Source: Candidatus Pullichristensenella avicola
GTDB taxonomy: Bacteria > Bacillota > Clostridia > Christensenellales > Aristaeellaceae
Direction of reading: 5' to 3'
Length of the DNA: 64,000 nt
NCBI GenBank assembly: GCA_018711655.1
Contig: DVIA01000015.1
Span: forward strand, 1-64,000
Below are positions 26,909 to 34,986 of the stretch, in pieces. The translations under genes were made by a program, and so were the position numbers. How positions within the stretch are numbered: the first letter of the stretch is position 1; every line of letters starts with the position of its first letter. Under the pieces are notes generated by a model that did not search any database, was not told the origin of the DNA, and saw only the letters and a program-made list of their open reading frames with translations.

Positions 26909-28275
26909 AACGGCTGTCGATCAAGGCGCGCGTGACCATCTGGTATACGCTGCTGGTTGCGCTTATCGCCCTGCTGGCCGCGGGCACGCTGTTTTTCAGC
27001 GCCCGGCGCATGATGCGCAATTATTATCAGGAGACGCTTGACAGCACTACGCAGCTGGCGCTGGACGATATCCGCATGGAGGATGGCGAACTGGACATCG
27101 ACCGCGATCTGGACGACCTGCCCAGCGTGCGCGTGGCGCTGTTTACCGAAGCCGGAGACCTGATCTACGGCCAGGTGCGTTTTGAACTGCCCTTTGCCGA
27201 GGGCGAAATGCGCTCCGCCACGGAGCGCTCCGGCGAGGAATGGTATGTGCTGGATACGCGCATGGAGTTTGACGGCGCGCAGAACGTCTGGCTGCGTTGC
27301 TATATTTCCGCTGACACGGCGATGAACCTCGGCGCGATCGGCCTGGAACTGGCGGCGCTGATTCTGCCGGCGCTGGTGATCCTGGCCGGCGTGGGCGGCT
27401 ACTGCATCGCCCGGCGCGCTTTTCGCCCGGTTGCGCGCATTACCCGCACGGCGGAGAGCATCATCGACGGAACCGACCTGAAAAAGCGCATTGCCCTCAA
27501 AGGCGCGCGCGACGAACTCTACCGTCTCTCGCGCGTGTTCGACGATATGCTCGACCGCCTGGAGCGCTCTTTCGAGCGCGAGCGGCGTTTTACTTCGGAC
27601 GCCTCGCACGAACTGCGCACGCCGGTGGCCGCCATTCTCGCCCAGGCGGACTTCGCCCTTTCCGACCTCGCCGCGGAGGCCGACCGCGTCGAGGCTCTGC
27701 GAGACATCCGCCTGCGCGCGGGGCAGATGTCCACGTTGATCAACCGCCTTCTGGCGCTTACGCGCATGGACGCCGGACAGACGCGCCTGGAATGGGAACG
27801 CGTCGATCTCGCCGACGTCGCCGAGGCGGCCGCCATGCAGATCGAGGATGGCGCGGCGGCGCGGGGCATGACGGTGGAATGCGCGTGCGAAGGCCCCGTG
27901 TGGGCGATGTGCGACCAGACCATGCTCACGCAGGCGCTGCTCAATCTGGCCGAAAACGCCGTCAAATACGGGCGAGAGGGCGGGCATGTCCGCATCCTTG
28001 CGCGCGCGCAGGCCGGAGAAAACATCCTCGGCGTGGAGGACGACGGGCCGGGCATCGCGCCAGAGGCCATGCCGCATATCTTCGAGCACTTCTATCAGGG
28101 CGATCGCTCGCGCCAGGCCGGCGGCGCGGGGTTGGGGCTTTCGCTGGTGCGGCTCATCGTCCGTTTGCACGGCGGACGCGTCGAGGCCGAAAGCGAGGTC
28201 GGCAGGGGAAGCCGCTTTATCATCGTGTTGCCGCAGCAGGCGGCGATGGACGCGCAAGCGGCGGAAAAGCCCTGA
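26905..28275 (+). CDS. Sensor histidine kinase
   Basis: A 456-residue membrane kinase. TM1 about 12-32, an extracytoplasmic sensor (about 33-150), TM2 about 150-171, HAMP about 172-225, and H box SDASHELRTPVAAI. The ATPase domain is complete: N box LLNLAENAVKYG, G1 VEDDGPGI, F box FEHFYQGD, G2 GGAGLGLSL. GTG start with GGGAGG upstream. It should phosphorylate the regulator it overlaps. Signal unknown. Confidence 0.92.
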   Translation: MKRLSIKARVTIWYTLLVALIALLAAGTLFFSARRMMRNYYQETLDSTTQLALDDIRMEDGELDIDRDLDDLPSVRVALFTEAGDLIYGQVRFELPFAEGEMRSATERSGEEWYVLDTRMEFDGAQNVWLRCYISADTAMNLGAIGLELAALILPALVILAGVGGYCIARRAFRPVARITRTAESIIDGTDLKKRIALKGARDELYRLSRVFDDMLDRLERSFERERRFTSDASHELRTPVAAILAQADFALSDLAAEADRVEALRDIRLRAGQMSTLINRLLALTRMDAGQTRLEWERVDLADVAEAAAMQIEDGAAARGMTVECACEGPVWAMCDQTMLTQALLNLAENAVKYGREGGHVRILARAQAGENILGVEDDGPGIAPEAMPHIFEHFYQGDRSRQAGGAGLGLSLVRLIVRLHGGRVEAESEVGRGSRFIIVLPQQAAMDAQAAEKP

Positions 28276-28722
28276 AAGAAGGGGGCTTCGATGGGCCGCC
28301 CGAAAAGCGGCGCCGCGCCCGGAGGGGAGCCGGCGCGCTTTGGGCGGCGCGGCGGCGGGCGTTCGCCCGCTGGGGCGCGGCTTCGAACGTCGCAGGCCGC
28401 GTCCGCGGCGTTTCCGGCGCGCTTTGAGCAGACGATCGCCGCGCGACTCGTTTTCGCGGGACGGACAAGCCCGCTCTGAAAAGCGCGCCGCACGGCCTGA
28501 ACGCCGGCCACGCGGGGCAAAATTGCGCTGCAGGCCGCGTCCGCGGCGTCGCCGCTTCGCGTACGCCGTTTCCGGGCGCGCGGGCGGAACGGACAACTTC
28601 GGGAAACGTAGTTGGATATTCCCTGAAAATCATCAAAATCGAGGCGAATCAAGAGGATTTTCCCTACGGAAAGGGAACAAGGGCGTTTGGACGCGGGGCC
28701 TGCCCCGGGAGAGGAGAAAGAC
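28276..28722. other. Gene-free GC-rich gap with a 20-nt direct repeat
   Basis: This 447-bp stretch separates the kinase gene from the PepSY-type gene. It contains the exact 20-nt sequence GCAGGCCGCGTCCGCGGCGT twice, at 28392-28411 and 28530-28549. Each copy has a self-complementary core. The last 100 bases are less GC-rich and could hold a promoter, but I see no convincing -35/-10 pair. Open frames here have no recognisable domain. Confidence 0.6.
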
Positions 28723-29346
28723 ATGCGGAAAATGCTGTTGCTGGCGCTATGCCTTTTGGTGCTGTTCATCCCGCGGGCGGCGCGCGCGCAGGCTGTTCCC
28801 GATGCGGCGCAGGCATGGCTGCCGCCGGGCGCGGCGCACTTGGGCGGGGAGAGCACAGATGCGGGCGCGACGCACGCCTATCAGGCCGGCGACGTCGTTT
28901 GGACGCTGACGCTGGACGGCGCGGGGAACGCGCTTTCCCTGCGAAGCGAAGCGGGAAGCGCGGGCGCGCTGGGCCGCGTCGAAGCGGAAACGGCGCTGCG
29001 TCGGGTGGACGAAAGCGCGCTGATTCTGCGCGCGGAGGAAACCGCCGCCGCAAGGCTGTATTTCGTGGCCGCGACTGCCGCGGGTTGGGCGGAGTTGGAC
29101 GCTTCAGGGAGCCTTGCCGCCGCGGAGATCGTCTTTGGGCAGTTTCTGCAAAACGGCGTGCTCACATTCGCCGGCGCGAGCCAGGCGTTGCGCACGCTGC
29201 GCCCCGGCGCGCAATTGGACAGCATGGAGATGGACGAGGACGACGGCTTCCTCCTCTACGAGGGCGACGCCTACCTGGATGGGCAGGAGTACGAATTTGA
29301 ACTCGACGCATATACCGGCCGCCTTCTGGAATGGGAGCGGGATTAG
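28723..29346 (+). CDS. Secreted PepSY-domain-like protein
   Basis: A 207-residue exported protein with a signal peptide (about 1-23, ending ARAQA). Its last 30 residues (YLDGQEYEFELDAYTGRLLE) fit the end of a PepSY domain, and an earlier segment (ETALRRVDESALIL) resembles the start of another PepSY unit. PepSY proteins are often encoded next to two-component systems and are proposed to inhibit peptidases or modulate the sensor. The ATG follows GAGGAGAAAG and a strong terminator follows the stop. Confidence 0.7.
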   Translation: MRKMLLLALCLLVLFIPRAARAQAVPDAAQAWLPPGAAHLGGESTDAGATHAYQAGDVVWTLTLDGAGNALSLRSEAGSAGALGRVEAETALRRVDESALILRAEETAAARLYFVAATAAGWAELDASGSLAAAEIVFGQFLQNGVLTFAGASQALRTLRPGAQLDSMEMDEDDGFLLYEGDAYLDGQEYEFELDAYTGRLLEWERD

Positions 29347-29357
29347 GAAGAGAGATG

Positions 29358-29394
29358 AAAGCGCCGTCCGTTTTGCCGCGGACGGCGCTTTTGG
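29358..29394 (+). terminator. Intrinsic terminator after the PepSY-like gene
   Basis: A 13-bp stem, AAAGCGCCGTCCG/CGGACGGCGCTTT (29358-29370 with 29379-29391), followed by a short T-run. Confidence 0.85.
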
Positions 29395-29414
29395 ATAAAC
29401 AGATATTTTGCCAG

Positions 29415-29645
29415 CTATAAATACATATCAAACGATTGTTTTGCCGCCTTTACAAGTTCTGCAATGATTCTGCTTTCCTTGGCGCTGCAGCGCTCCAGAA
29501 TGGCGATGATTTCCTCCATGGAACAATCGACGCTGCCTGCGGTGTAATCGTGCACGAGCGCGTCTGTTCGTACTTCCAGGGCCTGCGCGATGTCGATAAA
29601 CACAGACAGGCTCAACTTTGTGTTCGCCGTTTCGATATGGCTCAT
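29415..29645 (-). CDS. Truncated XRE-type regulator, probable remnant
   Basis: From the ATG at 29645 the product has 76 residues and begins MSHIETANTKLSLS, which is the middle of an XRE/Cro HTH domain. The same frame continues upstream without an ATG and reads YTLAETVGISVTH, the recognition-helix region, until a TAG near 29736. So helix 1 and a normal start are missing and a full HTH cannot be made from a standard start codon. The rest has the usual IDIAQALEV turn and a C-terminal helix. I read it as a 5'-damaged regulator gene. It sits at the edge of a lower-GC islet. Confidence 0.6.
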   Translation of the reverse strand: MSHIETANTKLSLSVFIDIAQALEVRTDALVHDYTAGSVDCSMEEIIAILERCSAKESRIIAELVKAAKQSFDMYL

Positions 29646-29765
29646 ATGCGTTACGGAAATGCCAACCGTCTCTGCAAGCGTATAGGCGCTTTGGATATAA
29701 TATAATAAACCATATGGGCTATTTATTGCCTATATAATTCAAAATTGCGCTGGAGGGGAATAACG

Positions 29766-30212
29766 GTGAAAAAGTGGATGGCAATGTTATTGGCGCTTGG
29801 CGCCCTGTTTCTTTTGACGGGATGCCAAAAAGAAGAACCCGATCCGGAACCGACGCTTACCCCGTATGACTGGTGGCAGATAAGCCAGATCTATCAGGAA
29901 CGCGGGGAGGAACAGGCCCTTTCAAAAGCGGCCTCGGATTTGAAGATATCGAATGTTCACGTCGAACGCTCCGGCAGCTCGACGGTATGCAAGGGGAGCG
30001 TAACGAACGAATCGGACTACACAACATACAAATTCGTCAAGGTAAAGGGCACGTTTAAGGATGCCACGGGAACCGTTGTGGATACAGACTGGTCATACGC
30101 CGTGGGCAGCGAAGGATTGGCTCCGGGGGAATCCTCCTCTTTTTCGATTTATGCGGATGCGATTTTGGTCAGAGATTGCGATGTGACCATTTTTGAAGCG
30201 GACGCTGAATAG
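29766..30212 (+). CDS. Lipoprotein with FxLYD-like domain
   Basis: A 148-residue lipoprotein. The lipobox LLTGC follows a short hydrophobic signal. The C-terminal half (SGSSTVCKGSVTNESDYTTY and KVKGTFKDATG) resembles the FxLYD domain found in many Bacillota lipoproteins. GTG start with GGAGGGG upstream; TATAAT-like sequences lie at 29696-29706. Lower GC than flanking genes. The function is unknown; membrane-anchored at the outer face. Confidence 0.72.
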   Translation: MKKWMAMLLALGALFLLTGCQKEEPDPEPTLTPYDWWQISQIYQERGEEQALSKAASDLKISNVHVERSGSSTVCKGSVTNESDYTTYKFVKVKGTFKDATGTVVDTDWSYAVGSEGLAPGESSSFSIYADAILVRDCDVTIFEADAE

Positions 30213-30265
30213 TCCCGCCTTTCCGGAATGGTTTGAGTTGTAAAACCATTGGAGCAGAAAGGGAA

Positions 30266-30838
30266 ATGAGCAAAATGAAAAGAATTGCCGCCATTGTTTT
30301 GATGCTCGCTCTGGCTTTGGCCGGTCCGGCCGCATGCGCAAGCGCAGAGGTGGATTTCAATTCCGCCGTTTATTTGCTTTCGGAGTTTCTTCCGTCTACG
30401 GGCATGACAAACTGGGATTGGTTCAGCGATGAAGAAGCGGCGAAGGCCATAGCCGGGGGCATGATTGGATATGGGTTGGAAAAGCCGGACGATATTATAG
30501 TCATTTCTGAAACGGCGCGGGAAAACGGGACAACCATTCTGGATTTGCTTCTTGATTCGAACGCGAGCGGGTACGAGGTTGTTTTGATATGCTATGATTT
30601 GCCTTCTTCGCAGGCGGGCGTGACTGGCCGCGGCAAGCTCGTACTGCTGATCAACTGCGGATACTATATCATCGAATTGACCTATTTTACGGAAAGCGGT
30701 CGCGCATTTGGCAGTATCCAAGATACAGACAGCACGTCCATGTTTGGTTTATACTTGTCTCATGCATACTATTCTTTGACTTATGAAGATTGTGGATTTG
30801 CAACAAAAGAATATACGCTTGGCGAGATTTTTGCATAA
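30266..30838 (+). CDS. Unknown secreted protein
   Basis: A 190-residue exported protein with a signal peptide (about 1-27, ending ACASAEV). I recognise no domain. The mature part has a central stretch rich in strands (GKLVLLINCGYYIIELTYF). It is preceded by AGAAAGGGAA, lies 53 nt after the lipoprotein gene, and shares its lower GC content, so the two are likely one unit of the same origin. A second ATG at 30275 is possible. Confidence 0.65.
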   Translation: MSKMKRIAAIVLMLALALAGPAACASAEVDFNSAVYLLSEFLPSTGMTNWDWFSDEEAAKAIAGGMIGYGLEKPDDIIVISETARENGTTILDLLLDSNASGYEVVLICYDLPSSQAGVTGRGKLVLLINCGYYIIELTYFTESGRAFGSIQDTDSTSMFGLYLSHAYYSLTYEDCGFATKEYTLGEIFA

Positions 30839-30866
30839 CCTGCCCCGTATGCGCTGGCGCGCGCGG

Positions 30867-30904
30867 ACAAACCTTGCCTTTTCAAGAGAAGGGGCAAGGT
30901 TTGT
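30867..30904. terminator. Hairpin between convergent genes
   Basis: A 12-bp stem, ACAAACCTTGCC/GGCAAGGTTTGT (30867-30878 with 30893-30904), between the unknown secreted gene and the MerR gene. The plus strand continues with a T-containing tail but no clean T-run. Confidence 0.55.
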
Positions 30905-30950
30905 TTGCATCGGGACTTCCCGTACCCAAAGGCCGGCGTCCCGCGCAAAG

Positions 30951-31775
30951 TCAGCCCAGCGGCCACGCCTCCCTTTCCTCCATCCGCACCTGCAATTCCG
31001 TAAAAAACTCCTCATCGCGCTTGGTGAAGCGGTTGTCGATGTGATAGATTTCCAGCACGTCGCCGGTGGGGAAAAGGTTTTGCCCGCGCACCCAGGAAAG
31101 CAGCGCGTTTATATGCTGGCCAAGGCGGCGATAGCTTCCCCGGTAAAACAGGCGCGCATAGCGGCCGCCGGGCAGCGTGAAATCGCCCGCGCCTTCGCCG
31201 TCCAGGAGGAAGAACACTGAGCGGTAGAGGCCGATCCTGCCCGCGCGCAAATCTTCCGGAGACATGCTGGCGCCGATTTTCTGACCGCCCAGGTCGCGGA
31301 TGCTGTCCGCATGGCGGCGGTGCAGGCGCTTGATGGCAAAGTCCATCTCTTCGTCGCGGGAAATATCGGCGTTGAGGCGCAGACAGGGGCGCGGCGGCAG
31401 GTCAACCAGGCTGGCTTCGCCCTCGCCCATATGCGCGTAGCGCTCCAGAACGCTTGCCCGCATACGGATGGCGCGCTCGGCGGCGCGCAAATCGCGGATG
31501 CGCGCGCGAATCAGTTGTCGTTCCTCTTCCAGAAGCTGGAGCGTGTTGGCGACGCTCAACCCCTGCAAATACTCGCCGATGCGCTCCATGGAAAACCCCA
31601 GCGAGCGCAGATCGCGGATGATGGTCAGGCGGTAGATGTCGTTCAGGTCGTAAATGCGGTAGCCGTTTTGCGCGCGCCGGGGGCGAATCAGCCCCAATCG
31701 CTCGTAGTAGCGCAGCGCGTCCGGGCCGACGCCGTACAGCGCGGCGATTTCGTGGATGGTGCAGATGTCTTTCAT
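30951..31775 (-). CDS. MerR-family regulator with effector-binding domain
   Basis: A 274-residue regulator. The N-terminus (IHEIAALYGVGPDALRYYE, then LIRPRR and NGYRIYD) is a typical MerR winged helix, followed by a coiled coil (about 75-120) and a C-terminal domain of about 150 residues that resembles GyrI-like ligand-binding domains of BmrR/BltR-type drug sensors. No MerR metal cysteines are seen. The ATG has GGAGGCGAAT upstream. It is divergent from a YitT gene and has an inverted repeat over its own -10, so autoregulation is likely. Confidence 0.87.
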   Translation of the reverse strand: MKDICTIHEIAALYGVGPDALRYYERLGLIRPRRAQNGYRIYDLNDIYRLTIIRDLRSLGFSMERIGEYLQGLSVANTLQLLEEERQLIRARIRDLRAAERAIRMRASVLERYAHMGEGEASLVDLPPRPCLRLNADISRDEEMDFAIKRLHRRHADSIRDLGGQKIGASMSPEDLRAGRIGLYRSVFFLLDGEGAGDFTLPGGRYARLFYRGSYRRLGQHINALLSWVRGQNLFPTGDVLEIYHIDNRFTKRDEEFFTELQVRMEEREAWPLG

Positions 31776-31809
31776 ATTCGCCTCCGAAAAAATAACACAT
31801 TGGCTCTTG

Positions 31810-31846
31810 ACCTTGGTATTGTACCAGGGTTTAAGCTGTTTGTAAA
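31810..31846 (-). promoter_or_regulatory. MerR gene promoter with overlapping operator
   Basis: On the minus strand, TTTACA (31841-31846), a 17-nt spacer and TACAAT (31818-31823). An inverted repeat, ACCTTGGTA/TACCAGGGT with a 3-nt centre (31810-31830), spans the -10, as expected for self-repression. Confidence 0.65.
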
Positions 31847-31902
31847 GGCTGCGCGCGGCGCGTTTGCGCGCGATGCAGCCGCTTTTAAGGAGGAGGATTC
31901 TC

Positions 31903-32538
31903 GTGTTTCGCGTCAAACGCCTTCTGCGCGAGGCGCTTTCCGCGCGCCGCGTGGCGCTGATCGCCCTGGGCATGGCCATCGCCACGTTCGGGCTGTTTAA
32001 CATCCACCGGCGCGTGGACGTCACCGAGGGCGGGGTACTGGGCATGGTGCTTTTGATCGATCACCACTTTGGCGTCCCCCCGTGGGCGCTGACCGCAGTG
32101 TTGGACACGACCTGCTATCTTCTTGGCTGGAAGGCGCTGGGCGCGCCCTTTCTCGTCCGTTCCGGCGTGGCCACGTTGTTCGGCTCGGCCTTTTTCCGCC
32201 TCTGGGAGTTCACGGGCCCTCTTTTGCCCGATCTCAGCGCCCAGCCGCTGCTGGCGGCGCTTCTGGGCGGAGTGTGCGTGGGCGTGGGCGTGGGGCTGGT
32301 GGTGCGCCAGGGCGGTTCCTCCGGCGGCGACGACGCCCTGGCGCTGGTCATCGCCCAGAAAACGGGCTGGCGGCTGTCGCGCGCCTATCTGTTTACGGAT
32401 CTGACCGTGCTGGCGCTGTCGCTGACCTATATCGCCCCCCTGCGCATCGTCTGGTCGCTGGTCACGGTGACGACTTCGTCCCTGCTGATCGACTTTGTCA
32501 AAAGCGCGGGCCGTAGCGAAAACCGCGAAAAGGCGTAA
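31903..32538 (+). CDS. YitT-family membrane protein
   Basis: A 211-residue membrane protein of the YitT/DUF161 family. It has about five helices and the family motif region GGSSGGDDALALVIA at the expected place, after VGVGLVVRQ. GTG at 31903 is chosen because AGGAGG lies 6 nt upstream. It appears to lack the C-terminal cytosolic DUF2179 domain found in longer YitT proteins. Function unknown. It is divergent from the MerR gene and may be its target. Confidence 0.82.
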   Translation: MFRVKRLLREALSARRVALIALGMAIATFGLFNIHRRVDVTEGGVLGMVLLIDHHFGVPPWALTAVLDTTCYLLGWKALGAPFLVRSGVATLFGSAFFRLWEFTGPLLPDLSAQPLLAALLGGVCVGVGVGLVVRQGGSSGGDDALALVIAQKTGWRLSRAYLFTDLTVLALSLTYIAPLRIVWSLVTVTTSSLLIDFVKSAGRSENREKA

Positions 32539-32549
32539 CATTTTCCGCG

Positions 32550-32578
32550 TTGTCATTGCGCTCGCGGGGCGCTATAAT
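32550..32578 (+). promoter_or_regulatory. Promoter of the PHP phosphatase gene
   Basis: TTGTCA (32550-32555), a 17-nt spacer and TATAAT (32573-32578). Confidence 0.8.
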
Positions 32579-32610
32579 GATGCCAGGACAGCGCGAAAGG
32601 AAAAATTTCC

Positions 32611-33327
32611 ATGAAAATACTTGTCGATACGCACACGCATACCATTGCTTCCGACCACGCCTATTCCACGGTGCTGGAAAACGCCGCCGCCGCGCAGCGC
32701 GCGGGCCTGGCCGCGCTGGGCGTGACCGACCATGCGCCGCCCCTGAGCGACGCGCCCAACAGGATGCACTTTCAGAACCTGCGCGTGCTCGACCGCGAGA
32801 TCGGCGGCGTGACCATCCTGCGCGGGGCGGAACTCAACATCTGCGACGCGAATGGCAGCCTCTATGTCGAAAAGGACGATATGCGCGAAATGGATTACTG
32901 CATCGCCAGCATCCATCCCAATCTATACGCCTCTTCCGACCCGGCGGAAAACCTGCGCGCCTATCTGGGCGCGATGGAGGACGGGCGCGTGAAGATTCTC
33001 GGCCATCCCGAGGACGGCCGCGCCCCGGTGGATTTTATGGCCCTCGCCCGCGCCGCGCGCGATATGGACGTGCTCATCGAGGTCAACAATTCCTCGCTGC
33101 GCCCCATCAGCTACCGGCGCAACACCCGCGAAAACATGATTGCCATGCTGCGCGCCTGCGAGGCCTGCGCGGCGCATGTCTGCCTGGGCACGGACGCGCA
33201 TTTCGCCACCGCGGTGGGGCGCTTTGACGAATCGCTCGCCCTGCTTGCGGAAATCCGCTTTCCCGAGGAACTGGTGGCCAATACGTCCCTGGAAAAATTC
33301 CTTTCCCATATCGCCCGAAGGGGATAG
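32611..33327 (+). CDS. PHP-family phosphatase (YcdX-like)
   Basis: A 238-residue metal-dependent phosphatase of the polymerase-and-histidinol-phosphatase superfamily. It carries the metal-site motifs in order: DTHTHT, GVTDHAPP, GAELNI, SIHPN, ILGHPEDG, EVNNSSL and GTDAHFA. This pattern fits E. coli YcdX and relatives. The natural substrate is unknown. The ATG has AAAGGAAA upstream. A single-gene unit. Confidence 0.87.
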   Translation: MKILVDTHTHTIASDHAYSTVLENAAAAQRAGLAALGVTDHAPPLSDAPNRMHFQNLRVLDREIGGVTILRGAELNICDANGSLYVEKDDMREMDYCIASIHPNLYASSDPAENLRAYLGAMEDGRVKILGHPEDGRAPVDFMALARAARDMDVLIEVNNSSLRPISYRRNTRENMIAMLRACEACAAHVCLGTDAHFATAVGRFDESLALLAEIRFPEELVANTSLEKFLSHIARRG

Positions 33328-33342
33328 CCTCGCCGATGGCGT

Positions 33343-33373
33343 CGAAAACCCGGCCCGCGCGGTCGGGTTTTCG
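33343..33373 (+). terminator. Terminator after the PHP gene
   Basis: A 10-bp stem, CGAAAACCCG/CGGGTTTTCG (33343-33352 with 33364-33373); the right arm itself contains TTTT. Confidence 0.7.
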
Positions 33374-33451
33374 CATGCCTCCAGGCCGCTTCGCCGCCGT
33401 TGCCGCAAAGGTTAAAAAGTTTACGCCCATGCTATCTTCTGGCAAAAAGGC

Positions 33452-33496
33452 TTGACATTTCCAGCCCCTGGCATTATGATTAATTAGCTTAATTAA
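33452..33496 (+). promoter_or_regulatory. Fatty acid operon promoter with MarR/FabT-type operator
   Basis: TTGACA (33452-33457), a 17-nt spacer and TATGAT (33475-33480). A palindrome, TTAATTA/TAATTAA with a 3-nt centre (33480-33496), begins at the last base of the -10 and covers the predicted start. Binding by the first gene product, a MarR protein, would block transcription. Confidence 0.8.
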
Positions 33497-33514
33497 TTGA
33501 TTTGGAGGCGCGCG

Positions 33515-33991
33515 ATGGACCCCTTTCTGGCCACGCTCAACGAGATGTTCACCACCACCTACCGGTCTGTGCTCAAGGTGGAGGAGGTCATGCTGCGCCA
33601 TTTGAGCAACAACAGCCTGACCATCAGCGAAATGCACATGCTCGAAAGCGTCGGCCGGCACGGCGGCGAAGCGGCGATTACCGATATTGCGCAGGATCTG
33701 GAGATCACCCCGCCATCGGTGACCATGGCCGTCAAGCGCCTGGAAAAGAAGGGCTACATCACCAAGGATCGCTCCAGCCAGGACGGCCGCCGCGTGCGCG
33801 TGCGCCTTACCGGGGACGGCCGCCGCGCCGAGACCGCCCATCGCTATTTCCATCGCCAGATGGTGCGCGCCGTGGCCGGCGATCTCAGCCAGGCGGAAAA
33901 GGACGCGCTGCTTTCCGGCCTGCAAAAGATGAATGAGTTTATGCGCCAGAAGGCCGAGGAGTATGCCGGCGCGAGGAGAGAAAACGCATGA
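33515..33991 (+). CDS. fabT: MarR-family regulator of fatty acid synthesis (FabT-like)
   Basis: A 158-residue winged-helix repressor. The MarR core is clear: LTISEMHMLESVGRHGG, ITDIAQDLEITPPSVTMAVKRLEKKGYI, and the wing RSSQDGRRVRVRLT. It heads the fab operon exactly as FabT does in streptococci, where acyl-ACP acts as corepressor; the same control is inferred from position and the operator at 33480. The ATG follows TTGGAGG and overlaps fabH as ATGA. Confidence 0.85.
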   Translation: MDPFLATLNEMFTTTYRSVLKVEEVMLRHLSNNSLTISEMHMLESVGRHGGEAAITDIAQDLEITPPSVTMAVKRLEKKGYITKDRSSQDGRRVRVRLTGDGRRAETAHRYFHRQMVRAVAGDLSQAEKDALLSGLQKMNEFMRQKAEEYAGARRENA

Positions 33992-34944
33992 GAATACTGG
34001 GAACCGGCAGCGCCCTGCCCGCGCATACCGTCACCAACGACGACCTGGCCAGGTTTTTGGATACCTCGGACGAGTGGATCCGCACGCATACGGGCATCCG
34101 CTCCCGCCAGGTCATCACCGACGAGACGCTTTTGCAGCTTGCCCGGCGCGCCGCCGAAGCCGCGCTGGAAAACGCCGGCCTGAGCGCTGCGGATATGGAT
34201 TATATTCTCTGTTCCAGCGTCCTGCCGGATACCATCACCCCTTCCCTCGGCTGCGTTTTGCAGGCGGAGATCGGCGCGCACTGCCCGGCGCTGGACGTCA
34301 ACGGCGCCTGCGCGGGCTTTCTTTACGCCCTGGATCTCGCCGACGCGCTCATCGCGTCCGGCAAGGCCGGGCGCGTGCTGGTGGTCTGCGCCGAGGGCAT
34401 GACCCGCATGGTCGATTGGACGGACCGCTCCACCTGCGTGCTTTTCGGCGACGGCGCCGGCGCGGCGGTGGTCGATGGGGGAGAGGGCCTCTTGGCCACG
34501 CACCTGACCAGCCAGGGCGACGCCGCGCACCTGAACATGTACCCGGACCCGGGCAATAGCCCCTTTGCCGCCCGGCGCGTTCCCGCGCGCGCGCTGCACA
34601 TGGACGGCCCGGAAATCTACAAATTCGCCGTTTCGCATTCGGTGAGCGACCTGCGCGCCGTGTGTGAAAAGGCGGGCGTGGCGTTGGAGGAGATCGACCA
34701 TTTCCTGCTGCACCAGGCCAACAAGCGCATCATCGACGCGGCGCGGGCGCGCCTCAAACAGCCGGCGGAAAAGTTTCCCATGAATGTGGAGGCCCGGGGC
34801 AATACCTCCTCGGCCAGCGTGCCCATCCTGCTGGACGAGATCCATCGCGCCGGCCTTCTGCGCGCGGGCGAATTGCTGGCCATGAGCGCCTTTGGCGCCG
34901 GCCTGACGACGGGCGCGTGCGTTCTTCGCTGGACGAAGGAATAA
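33988..34944 (+). CDS. fabH: Beta-ketoacyl-ACP synthase III
   Basis: Starts fatty acid synthesis by condensing acyl-CoA with malonyl-ACP. The 318-residue protein has the Cys-His-Asn triad: Cys108 in NGACAGF, His in FLLHQANKR and Asn in GNTSSASVP. The C-terminal SAFGAGLTTGA is the usual glycine-rich end. Translationally coupled to fabT. Confidence 0.94.
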   Translation: MRILGTGSALPAHTVTNDDLARFLDTSDEWIRTHTGIRSRQVITDETLLQLARRAAEAALENAGLSAADMDYILCSSVLPDTITPSLGCVLQAEIGAHCPALDVNGACAGFLYALDLADALIASGKAGRVLVVCAEGMTRMVDWTDRSTCVLFGDGAGAAVVDGGEGLLATHLTSQGDAAHLNMYPDPGNSPFAARRVPARALHMDGPEIYKFAVSHSVSDLRAVCEKAGVALEEIDHFLLHQANKRIIDAARARLKQPAEKFPMNVEARGNTSSASVPILLDEIHRAGLLRAGELLAMSAFGAGLTTGACVLRWTKE

Positions 34945-34951
34945 TTCCTTT

Positions 34952-34978
34952 TCCAAATACAAAACAGACATTTGGAGG
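34952..34978 (+). promoter_or_regulatory. Hairpin that may occlude the acpP ribosome site
   Basis: TCCAAAT at 34952-34958 is complementary to ATTTGGA at 34970-34976, with an 11-nt loop. The right arm overlaps the GGAGG (34974-34978) of acpP. A role in tuning ACP translation is inferred only from the overlap. Confidence 0.4.
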
Positions 34979-34986
34979 TTGACACC

